A stretch of 64,000 nt of DNA. Origin: Ramularia collo-cygni. Taxonomy: Eukaryota > Ascomycota > Dothideomycetes > Mycosphaerellales > Mycosphaerellaceae. The DNA lies in the NCBI RefSeq assembly GCF_900074925.1, contig NW_019716255.1, positions 4,061,604-4,125,603 on the forward strand, written 5' to 3'. Below, piece after piece: positions 22,995 through 33,100 of the stretch (its first letter is position 1; each line of letters begins with the position of its first letter). The notes below the pieces were generated by a model. That model had not been told where the DNA came from. It was given only the letters and a program-made list of their open reading frames with translations, and ran no database searches. The translations under genes and the position numbers were made by a program.

Positions 22995-24354
22995 ATGGCA
23001 CCTAATCTTCGTGTCCTCATTGTCGGCGCTTCCATAGCGGGGCCTATGACGGCTTACTGGCTGGGGAAATGTAATGTGGACATTACTGTTATTGAAAGAT
23101 TTCCCAGTCTGCGAAAAGGAGGACAGGTTGTTGATATCAGACATTGTGGAGTTACTATAATACGAAAGGTCCCAGGTCTGGAAAAGACGCTTGTTGAGAG
23201 GGCGGCACCATTGCAGGGTACGTACGAACATCACATCAAAGACTGTCACACCCGTGATGGATTGCTAACTTTTTTGCATTTTTACAGGCTTGCAGATGGT
23301 CGGCAAGAGTGGAAAGCCCCTCGTAGCAGTAACGCCCACAGGAATCCCCGAAGAACAATTCCTCATTTCCGACTTTGAGATTTTCCGCGACGACCTCGCA
23401 ACGATTCTCTTCAACCTCACAAAAGACAACCCGCGCATCAAATACGTCTTCGGCGAGCAAGTCAAAGCTCTACGACAAGAAGGCGATAAAGTGCATGTGG
23501 AATTCCTCAACGGACAACTCCCCAATTCGGAATACGATCTCGTCGTCGCTGCAGACGGAGCAACATCTCGAACTCGAGCATTGGGGTTCGATTGTACTGT
23601 GAGAGACCATACGGAACCTTGGAATGCTTGGGCGGCGTATTGTACGATTGAAAAGAATATTCTGGGACATGCCAATATGGGGGAATTCAGCGTCTCGACT
23701 CCTGGACGTGGGATTATGATTGGACCGGATCATGATTCTAGGTACAATCGTGTGATTCTCATGAGTAACAATCCTAGGGATAAACCTGAGAGACTGGAAC
23801 CTTTCTTCGAAGCGGTCAAACAAGGCGATCAAGCTACGAAACAGTGGTTGAAGGAATTCTTCAAGGGACATGGTCGCGATGATATTCTGAACGCTGTGGC
23901 TGAATCGGACAGCTTGTATGCGGCGGAGAACTTGCAAGTCAAAATGCCCTGTTTGAACAACAATAATGTCGTACTGGTCGGCGACGCGGGTTACTCTCCC
24001 GGTCCAATTGGTACGGGCACCACACTCGCCATTACTGGAGGTTACATTCTCGCGGGAGAAATCAATGATCATCCTGGGGATTTGGCGGGAGCTTTGAAGG
24101 CTTATGCGGAGAGAATGCAGCCTATCATTGATAATATGCAGAAGATTCCTCCCGGATTCCCATCTGTGCTTACGCCGGAGACGGATTGGGGACTTTGGGT
24201 TAGGGATACTATTCTTTGGGTTGCGCATTATGTTATGGCTGTGTCGAGATTCANACCTGTTGCTGCGTTGTTTAGATGGGTGGCGGGGATTTATTGTATA
24301 GCTTGGGCGAAGGATTTGTATGGTGTGCCGGATTATCAATGGAGGGCTATTTAG
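22995..24354 (+). CDS. FAD-dependent aromatic monooxygenase (PHBH/TetX-like)
   Basis: Exons 22995-23217 and 23288-24354 give 429 residues; the intron starts GTACGT and ends ACAG. Motifs are the N-terminal GxGxxG-like VLIVGASIAGP, DLVVAADGATS in the middle, and the FAD-contacting VVLVGDAGYSPGPIGTGTTLAI. This is the single-component flavin hydroxylase fold. A hydrophobic C-terminal stretch (LWVAHYVMAVSRF) may touch membrane. It probably hydroxylates or oxidises an anthraquinone-stage intermediate. It is a different subfamily from the 610-residue monooxygenase at 2045-4081, so the cluster has two flavin oxygenases. One ambiguous base at 24254. Confidence 0.85.
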
Positions 24355-25337
24355 TTCTTCTGGCGTTGATGCTGAGGGAAAGTTCGAATGGGTGTTCTGG
24401 GTACTTTTTTGATGAAGGCGTTGGATATACATTGCTCTACTTTTGTCTCGTTTGTATACATATATCTTGTATTGGGAGCTGCTGACCACAACTCGACTCC
24501 AGTCTCAAGTTGATATTTCGGGTGGTANCTTCACGCCTGGGTATCATCGACGAGGCTCGTTTGAATTTCAGATATCGTTAGAAACACTCTCTATCTACTT
24601 CTATGCACATGTTCAATGCTCTTCTAACACTACATCGATCCTGCGTCTCCATTAGGCGTCGGTGGTCGTAACTCGGGAAGGAGAATAAAGTGAAGATCAA
24701 TCTTAACTACTACCGGGCGTAACACCGAGCACGTACTTCTGCCTTGTAACCTCTCGTCATCGAGATGCAATCATAACGTCAGAGGCCTGTTGTTAACGAA
24801 CAATTGGAAATGATCGAGGATCTCATCTCGAAACACCGAATCAAACGCTAGAATGTCATTCATTCAAGTGGCCCAACAATAGGACTACCTTCACAGTACG
24901 ACTCAGCGAACCCATCACGGCAAAAGTTCAAAAATAACCACTACCAAGGCGTAGTCATTCTAAGAACGAACTCGCATATGTTCCGGAAGCGCAACCAACA
25001 AGGAACTAATAGGAGAGTGAAGTAAGCTTGGTATTCAGCGCCTTCGCGCATCGGAGTGACATCCTCGAAGCACTGCACACAGTACACGTCTTCTGGGAGC
25101 TAGGAGTATTTGAATCCAATCCACCGCAACCAATTGGTGTGATTTGAGGACAAGGCATGAAGGGGTAGAACTAGGTACTATGGAGATTTTTACTCCGATG
25201 TGTCCACCAAATTGCTCGGGTTATATGCACGGCATAGCACAACGAACCTCTCCCATCGAGCAAAGGCTTTGATATACCTCTTGGACAATCTGTAGTTGCC
25301 ACACGTCGTCTATTTTGCACGAAAAAGTTTTCAAGAG
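24355..25337. other. Intergenic region
   Basis: 983 bp between the flavin monooxygenase and the next SDR. No open frame with a recognisable product. Ambiguous base at 24528. It should carry the SDR promoter at its right end. Confidence 0.5.
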
Positions 25338-26204
25338 ATGGAAAAACCAAACCGAACCGTTCTAATTTCTGGATGCTCAGATGGNGGCATCGGCGCAGAA
25401 TTGGCCAAAGAACTCCACAACGCAGGACTAAAAGTCTACGCCACAGCCCGCAAAACCGCCAGCATGGCAGAACTGGAAGCGCTGGGAATCGAAACTCTCC
25501 AACTCGACATACAATCCGAGGAATCAATCCAGGATTGCGTCCGCCTGATTCCTCGACTGGATATACTCATCAACAACGCAGGCATGCAATACACGATGCC
25601 CGTCAGCGACATTTCCCTCAAAGACGCCAAAGCGGTCTTCGACACCAATGTCTGGGGACATATTGCTTTGACGCAACATTGCCTTCCTTTACTCCAGGAA
25701 TCTGTCTCGCCGATGATTGTCAATCATACTTCTGTTGGATCGACCATGTCCATGCCTTTTATGTCTGTCTACAATGCTTCCAAAGCAGCTCTATCCATGT
25801 TTTCGGATTGTATGCGTCTGGAACTTGCACCTTTTGGTATCAAAGTCATTAATTTGAAAACCGGAGCCGTTAAGACGAATATCATTACGAAATTGGCGGC
25901 GAAGGAGGCCGAGGTTCCTGGGAATTCCATTTATTTCCCCGCGAAAGAGGCGTTATCGGGCACTTTACGTGGAGATGGAATGAAAGATGGGGGAATGCCT
26001 GCTGATCAATGGGCGAAACAAGTCGCGAAGGATTTGCTCAAAGCTAATCCTTCGTCGAATGTATGGCGAGGGCAAGGGGCTACGATGGTGTGGATTTTGG
26101 GATTGTTTCCTTATGGTACTTTTGACTTTATGCTGAAGAAGATTAGTGGGCTTTCAGATGTTGTTAAGGAGCTTTCGAAGCAGGGGAAGTTGGGGAGTAA
26201 ATGA
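25338..26204 (+). CDS. Short-chain dehydrogenase/reductase (AYR1/17beta-HSD-like)
   Basis: A single exon of 288 residues starting at the ATG at 25338. The N-terminal cofactor motif reads VLISGCSDGGIGAELA (one base of the Gly codon is ambiguous, 25385), followed by LDILINNAGM, catalytic Ser in VNHTSVGS and YNASKAA (Tyr/Lys). The SGCS variant and the C-terminal hydrophobic helix (ATMVWILGLFPYG) match the AYR1-like group of membrane-associated SDRs. Relatives occur in several anthraquinone and xanthone clusters, but also in lipid metabolism. Its place between a flavin oxygenase and the dehydratase suggests a reduction step in the pathway. Confidence 0.82.
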   Translation: MEKPNRTVLISGCSDXGIGAELAKELHNAGLKVYATARKTASMAELEALGIETLQLDIQSEESIQDCVRLIPRLDILINNAGMQYTMPVSDISLKDAKAVFDTNVWGHIALTQHCLPLLQESVSPMIVNHTSVGSTMSMPFMSVYNASKAALSMFSDCMRLELAPFGIKVINLKTGAVKTNIITKLAAKEAEVPGNSIYFPAKEALSGTLRGDGMKDGGMPADQWAKQVAKDLLKANPSSNVWRGQGATMVWILGLFPYGTFDFMLKKISGLSDVVKELSKQGKLGSK

Positions 26205-26826
26205 TTCTTCTTTGGAGGAGGAGATATTTGGAGTTGTGCTTGAATTATGCAATGGAGGCTTGGGAGCAGAATGCACTCCTGTGAAGATGAACGAGTTGTG
26301 ATTGAGCTATAATTATGTAACATGATTTCTGTTCCGGANTTGATATCAACATTTTACATTCTTACTGCTATCAGGATTGATACGTGAATCGACATATAGG
26401 CAACACATGATTTTGAAAAAGCCATTCCATCAGAATCTCAAACGCAACACCGCTGAGCATAATCTTCGAGTCTTGATGTGGAAGAGTCTTGTTCCACATC
26501 TATGTATGTGAGGTTCGCTGATTAGTGCAGTGACTGTATGGACTCACACAACTATGAGTGCATCGATCCAAGGTATAATCAGGTAATCACGGTCCGCCCG
26601 CGGAGCAGTTTCGATGTCGTCGGCTCTACCTCTCTTGTTCCCGGCCTTGCTCGGGGCAGCGGGGAATAGTGAGAATCGCCTTTTAACGAAGGCTGGTATT
26701 GTCCCNAGAAAATCGAGAGATGGATCACGCGCGCGATATAGTCATCTTTGCTTAATACATCGGGACATCCACAGATCGAACTTCAGTCATCCAATCTCGA
26801 TTCATCCATCCAAGCAGTGTTGAAAA
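26205..26826. other. Intergenic region
   Basis: 622 bp, no gene seen. Ambiguous bases at 26339 and 26706. Contains the promoter of the dehydratase gene. Confidence 0.5.
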
Positions 26827-27448
26827 ATGACCGAGACATCGAGTAAAGTGGCTTCCTACGAAGGTAAGATCCATCGTTTCTCCTGAGCTAAAAAAAGACA
26901 CGACTGACGATATTCCACGAATAGACGTGCAGCTGTGCGAGGCTGCACTTTTCGAATGGGCGGAAAGCTACGACACGAAGGACTGGGACAGACTTGCAAA
27001 ATGCATCGCTCCGACTCTCTACGTAAGCAGCATGACACTGATGGATGGTGTACGAAAAATGACGCATTGAAGAACTAACACTCACCTCAAGATCGACTAT
27101 CGAACCGTAATGGGTAAAATCTGGGAAGAAATGCCCGCGAAGGATTTCCTAGGCATGGCATCGGACGGGCACTTTCTGGGCAATGCGCGAATTAAAACGC
27201 AACATCTCGTCGGAGCGACGAAATGGACTCGGATTAGCGACACTGAGATTACTGGTCTGCATCAGATGCGTGTGGCGCATCAGAAATACAAAGATGACGC
27301 TTTGACGGAGGTGCTGCATAAAGGTCACGCGCATGGCAAATCCACCATTCAGTATCGCAAAGTCGATGGGGTTTGGAAATTCGCCGGTTTGACGCCGGAT
27401 ATTCGCTGGCATGAGTATAATGTGGACAAGATCTTTGGGCCGGAATGA
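26827..27448 (+). CDS. Scytalone dehydratase-like protein (MdpB type)
   Basis: Three exons (26827-26863, 26925-27022, 27092-27448) give 163 residues. The sequence follows scytalone dehydratase closely: EWAESYDTKDWDRL, IDYRTVMGKIWE, SDGHFLGN, TGLHQMRVAHQKY, GHAHGKST and VWKFAGLTPDIRW. The catalytic His residues appear kept. It stops about ten residues earlier than melanin-pathway scytalone dehydratases, which suggests an altered C-terminal lid over the active site. In mdp-type clusters this dehydratase works with the MdpC-like reductase to remove a hydroxyl from emodin hydroquinone. A role in melanin synthesis is the alternative; the cluster context favours anthraquinones. Confidence 0.88.
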
Positions 27449-28102
27449 GTGGGGGAGGTTTGAGGTAGATGGCTTAGCACATCGATGTATTGCAAGACAC
27501 TCGTTCTTGACGACTCTGAATTCGCCCAACGTTTCGTCCACATTCTCACGCAATTCAATACTAATGCGTTGTTGGGGGTTCATGAGTATTTCGATCCTGT
27601 TGATGACGGCCCAAAAGGTCACAGCATTGCATTACATTGCGTCGGCGAGATAGCCAAGTGTTGATCGGCGAGATATTCTAGTCAACCTTTTGATCGGCAA
27701 GATGGATGGGCGAACCTTGCATCCCTGCGCCCCGTCAACGATATTACCCGAACGGGAGATATCAGTGAAACTAACTCGATTAAGAAAAGATCGCTTGATC
27801 CAGGCACGAATCACAACAAATCGATGCGATCAGTTACTTGGTTTGATTTCACGACAATCGTCTGATGTTTGTGAAGACATTTTGAAAGTGAGTGAATTCA
27901 TAATCCTTTCTATCGTTTGAGCTTTGCGAGCTCTCTCCATGTACAACATCTGACGGAGGAGTAAAAACGGCCTTGTCCCAAGTAAATAAGTCGCTGAAAA
28001 ACACTAATTAGATCTCATGTCGTGAATGGAAACTTCGGATGAATGCCAGATCTCCGAATATAAAAACAAACAATATTCTGTCGTCGAGAGTAGAGTTTGG
28101 TC
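27449..28102. other. Convergent intergenic region
   Basis: 654 bp between the 3' ends of the dehydratase and thioesterase genes. No gene recognised. Confidence 0.5.
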
Positions 28103-29235
28103 TCAAACCGAGACCTCGAGAACTTGTACCGTGACGCCGACCTTCTTCTCTGATTTCAGGCTCAGCTCTGCGCGTTTGCGCTGTAAAGCTTCAACAGAGT
28201 ACCAAGTTTTGGCACCACCTCGCATTTGGAATGCCACTCGGCCGTCTCCCGCCAGCTTTTGTAGCACTTCGTCGATGAAAGGGACCAGAGCCATGGAACG
28301 TGTCTGCTCGTCGAGGGAATCGCCGTATATCTCGGCGACGACGTCTGAGGTGGATGCATGAATTTGTCCTCGTCCGTGTAGTCGACTCAGTGCCTGCATG
28401 ATCTGCCTCTCACGTCTGAGTTTGCTGGTAAGCTCGCCTAGGATCTTGGCCCGTAGGTTGGGAATCGCCGTTCCGTGTGCCGAGTAACCGACTGTGCAGT
28501 TGTGGGTTTGCATCTTCTTCAGACTCTCGATGAACGTCCCGAGATCTTCTACGGCACTTGTGCCAGTACCCAGAATGTTGTCGCCTGGTTGAGGTGTCAG
28601 CATGCATATTTACATCAAAGCGGAAGGAGTACTCACCCGTGAACATGGCTTGTTCTTCCTCGAGTACAAAACACATGTGATCATGTGAATGTCCAGGAGC
28701 ATGCACGGCCCGGACAGTTGCTCCCTCTACGCGGAAGACTTGGTTATCTTCAATGTCTCGCTGCCCTTCTTCCGGATCGTTCTTGAAGACCGAGTCTCGA
28801 AGATGTGGATACATGCGGACGAGATCGGGAGCACCGCCTTGATGGTCGCCATGCCAATGTGTGATGAGGACATGTGACAGCGTAATTCCTTGTTCAAGGA
28901 ACGTCTTCTCGACCAGACGGGCCCACTCGGGCTCGCCGCCGGATGTATCGATGATTAGGCGATGAGAGCCTGTTCCAACGACCTATTGAGAAAGAAAACT
29001 GTCAGATATTGTGGCATAGCGCTGGGACAGATGATATTGCACTGACATATGTGTTTGTGCCTTGGAATGTAAAACGGCCGGGGTTTTGACCCAAGATCCG
29101 TAGTACTCGAGGGGAAAGCTGTTCCACGACAGGGATGAAAGGAAGGTTCGCAATCTGTCCTGCGAGATATTCCTCGAAAGCACAAACGTTCAACGATTTG
29201 CTGATTTGACGGTAACCACCCTTGTCGTCCTCCAT
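28103..29235 (-). CDS. Metallo-beta-lactamase-type thioesterase (MdpF/ClaF type)
   Basis: Three exons (29235-29047, 28982-28637, 28584-28103) give 338 residues. The metal-binding motif THWHGDHQGG is intact, with a further His-rich APGHSHDHMCF stretch as additional ligands. The N-terminus FQGTNTYV and VGTGSHRLIIDTSGGE match the fold. In atrochrysone pathways this free-standing hydrolase releases the product from an ACP whose PKS has no thioesterase, and the neighbouring PKS indeed ends at its ACP. It is divergent from the PKS across 940 bp, so the two are probably switched on together. Cytosolic. Confidence 0.92.
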
Positions 29236-30175
29236 TTTGAGAGGTTGGGTTGGGGTTGGTTGGTTGGGTGGGTGTGAGGGTCTGGGGTATCGGGAGAATT
29301 ATCGATTAGGGGTCGATGTATCGGTTGCAAGTATCGAATGACTGTCGAATGAGTATGAGATGCGAGGTTGATTAGGTTCGGAAGTCTTGTGTGAAAGTAT
29401 CGTATGAGTATCGAATGTTCAGAAAACGCGGCCGAGATGTAGTAGAGAAGGTTTGGAGAAACCAGGATCCGAAACTCTGTGTGGCGAAAGAGCAAGGATC
29501 CGGGGCAAATCTTAATCAACCGCACCAACGTCCAAGTGCTGACCGGCGAGCCAGCCTCTTGTGTTGATATGTTCCGTATGTTGGTAGCGTGCCAAGCCCA
29601 TGGGCGGCGAACGGGCTCTGCTGCGGCAGCACAGCGTGGACCATCGTCATTGAGCTTTTCAACATGTGTATCAAGCTCCCAGAAGAAAGAGCACAGTGAC
29701 CTTGACAGATTCCGTCGCCATGGCTTCATTCTGGTATGCACCAGACTGTACCGGCGAGTGAATGAACCTCTAGCTTTGACCCGACTGTGTAAATCTCCTC
29801 AGCAAGCATCCATTATCAGCCGCCAAACTCCGCGGTCGGGCTATTGTTTACGCTGAGCGATGAAGCCCTCCGGGCCTCTGAGTCCCACGTTGTGGTAAAG
29901 TCTTGGCTGACTCAGTCCTCACATTCACTNACTCACGACGGGAGGATGTTCTCGGTGTGTATATCGCGTGGTAGTGGGTCATTCCAAGTTGNATGTAGAT
30001 ATCCCACGTGTCGTACTAAATACCGCCTATTTCAGTCCTCGAATCCAGAAAGTTGTCTGATCCATAAGAANCCGCTAATCAGCGTTGCACCTCACCTCAC
30101 CTGTACACTCATTCATCAACCCTCCATTACCCCCTTACTGCTGGATCTAATCACCACCGCCATCCTTCAGTACAG
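29236..30175. promoter_or_regulatory. Bidirectional promoter, thioesterase / PKS
   Basis: 940 bp between divergent start codons. Six TATCG pentamers, several extended to TATCGAATG, fall within 29288-29413. No TCGN5CGA palindrome was found. Three ambiguous bases (about 29930, 29992, 30071) lie in the PKS-proximal half. Confidence 0.6.
29288..29413 (+). repeat. Cluster of TATCG/TATCGAATG motifs in the PKS promoter
   Basis: TATCG starts at 29288 (as TATCGGG), 29300, 29319, 29332, 29398 and 29409; TGTCGAATG occurs at 29343. Two copies read GTATCGAATG in full. It may be a binding-site array or a decayed short repeat in the thioesterase 5' leader. Confidence 0.5.
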
Positions 30176-33100
30176 ATGTCTGGTGAGTCCATGACTCCCA
30201 GTACAGAGTCCGACTGGGGAAGAGGCAAGATGGATTTGGTTTACTTCAGCAACGAGTTCCCCAAGGAGGACCTGCAGCTAGTCTTTCGACGTCTGCACGC
30301 ACTCAGCAAGGACACAACCCACCATCTCCTGGCTCGATTCATCGTCGAGGCAACCAGATCGGTCAAAGATGAACTTCGTCAGCTTTCCAGCCAACAGAGA
30401 GACCTATTCCCTCCTTTTGAGACATTGCTGGATTGGGTCGAATTCACCGAGCTTCGCGAAGGCACTCTTTGTGGTGCCGTCGATGGTGTTCTTTTGATTG
30501 TCGCAGNAGTTGCGGCATACATCACGTAAGTTGTCGCTGTCTNGAGTATTATGCAACGACCATCAAGCTGAACAACGTCCTCAGATATGTCGAAGACCAT
30601 CCTAATGAGCTGAATGACCCAGCCAATACGGCTCTGACTGGATTGGGAGTCGGTCTTCTTTCATCGACAGCTATTGCAATGTCTTTTACGCCAGCCGATC
30701 TACCAATGGCAGGTGCAGATGCTGCGCGACTCGCTTTCCGTATGGGAGTGCATGTTCAGGGCGTCTCTGCGAGCCTTGAAGAGCAAGGCGAAAAGCCTGA
30801 CACATGGGCATATGTCGTTTACAACGTCGACGAGGCCACTACCCGGAAAGAACTCGAGGCCGCGCAGTCCAAAGAGCTTATACCAGACACGGACAAGATC
30901 TTCATCAGTGCCGTCAGTCGTACCTCAGTAACCGTCAGTGGACCCCCGACCAGGCTGAAGCAATTGTTCAACGTTGGATCACGGTTCTTCCGGAATTCCA
31001 GGTCAATTGCCCTGCCCGTCTTTGGAGGCATGTGCCATGCACCACATGTTTACGGACCAGAAGACGTCAACAAGATCGTCGAGACCGACGCTATGCACAA
31101 TCTCAAAAACCAGAGAGAGATTAGGTTGCCAGTCTACTGCACCAGCACAGGTCGACCATATCCCGTCAGGACGTGTGAGGAGCTTTTGAAGGCCATTGTG
31201 TCCGAGTTGCTCACTCAAGCAATTCGCTGGGATGAGGTCACGGCCGGACTCACTAGCGCGCTCCAGGTCAATTCCGTCTCAGATGTGATGCTTCACAGCT
31301 TTGGGAACAGCGTTCCTCTCTCCGACCTGACGGCCGCCATCGCCGTCAACCTCCCGGAGTTGAAACTGGAGTTCAACAACTTCATCAAGTGGACAGTCGA
31401 CAACCCACTTCAAGAACCAAAGCCCCGCACAACGAAGCAAGCTAAGCTTGCAATCGTCGGTATGTCGTGTAGAATGCCCGGTGGTGGTACAAGCACCGAG
31501 AAGTTCTGGGAGACACTTGAGCAGGGTCTCGATGTGTCCCGAAAGATTCCAATCGATCGGTTCGATATCGAAACACATTTCGATCCAACCGGCAAGGATT
31601 TGAACAAGAGCATGACCGAGTACGGTTGCTTCATCGATAACCCCGGCTTTTTCGATGGCCCATTCTTCAACATGTCCCCCAGAGAAGCTCAAGTCGTCGA
31701 TCCGCAGATGCGCTTGGCGCTTGTAACTGCCTTTGAGGCACTGGAGCGATCCGGGTACGTTGGCAACCGCACTGCGTCCACAAAACTGCAGCGCATTGGT
31801 ACATACTACGGACAAGCTGCCGATGATTACCGTGAGGTCAACCAAGGCCAAGAGGTCAGCACATACTACATCCCCGGTGGATGTCGAGCCTTTGGACCCG
31901 GCCGAATCAACTACTTTTTCAAGTTTGCCGGACCCAGCTACAGCATTGACACTGCTTGTTCTTCTGGTCTTGCAGCGATCGAGGTGGCTTGCCAAGCGCT
32001 CTGGAATGGAGACGTTGACATGGCTGTTGCGGGAGGAGTCAACATCCTCACCAACCCCGACGGTTTCGCAGGGCTTTGCAATGGTCACTTCCTGACCAAA
32101 GGCCACAATGCTTGTAAGTTGAACAGAATATCTTCCTTTCTCCACTTTTCTCCCGACTGACATACATTCACAGGCAAGACTTGGGATGCTACCGCCGATG
32201 GTTACTGCCGAGCAGATGCCGTCGGATCGGTCGTGATCAAACGCCTGGAAGATGCAGAGGCAGATAACGACAACATCTTGGGAGTTGTGCTCGCTGCGGG
32301 AACCAACCACTCCGCCGAGGCCGTCTCGATCACGCATCCCCATGCTGGTCACCAAAGCTACCTCGCACGCCAGGTCCTGCGACAAGCTGCCGTCGACCCT
32401 CTGGATGTGTCTTACATTGAACTCCACGGAACCGGCACTCAAGCTGGTGACTTTGAAGAGATGTCCGGTATGATGAATGTCTATGCACCCATAACACAGC
32501 GTCGCAGTGCAGAGCAGAGCCTTCATATTGGTAGCGTCAAGTCGAACGTCGGCCATAGCGAGTCCGCAGCTGGCTCAACCGCTTTGATCAAGGTCCTCAT
32601 GATGATGCNGAAGAGCATGATTCCAAAGCACATTGGTATCAAGACCGAGATCAACCCTCGCTTCCCCAAGNACAGCGCCAAGCGCAATCTTCACATCGCC
32701 TTTGAGAACACTCCCTGGGAGCGAAAGGGAGCCCAGAAGCGCCTTGCCGCGATCAACAACTTCGGTGCCGCTGGCGGTAACACCATGATGATCCTTGAGG
32801 ATGGCCCACTCAGAGATCTCTCTGCGCTTCCCGCGGATCCTCGCCGTACTCATGTCGTTGCTGTCTCTGCCAAAACCAAGAGCGCATTGACCAACAACAT
32901 CGAGAACTTGATCGCTTACTTGGACAAACACGAAGATGCGGTACATCTTCCCAGTTTGGCATACACAACCACCGCCAGAAAGTACCAATACACCTACCGC
33001 GTGTCTTTCGCCGTGGCAGACATTCCAACTCTCAAGAAATCTTTGGCTGCCTTTTTGCCCAAGATTCCAGACCTCAAGCAGGTGGCCAAGTCAGGAGCCG

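Noticed and set aside
30526..30546. A tiny 21-bp intron in the PKS ending at the GAG after the n
   Set aside because: Too short to splice; a 59-bp intron ending CTCAG at 30584 restores the SAT sequence and phase.
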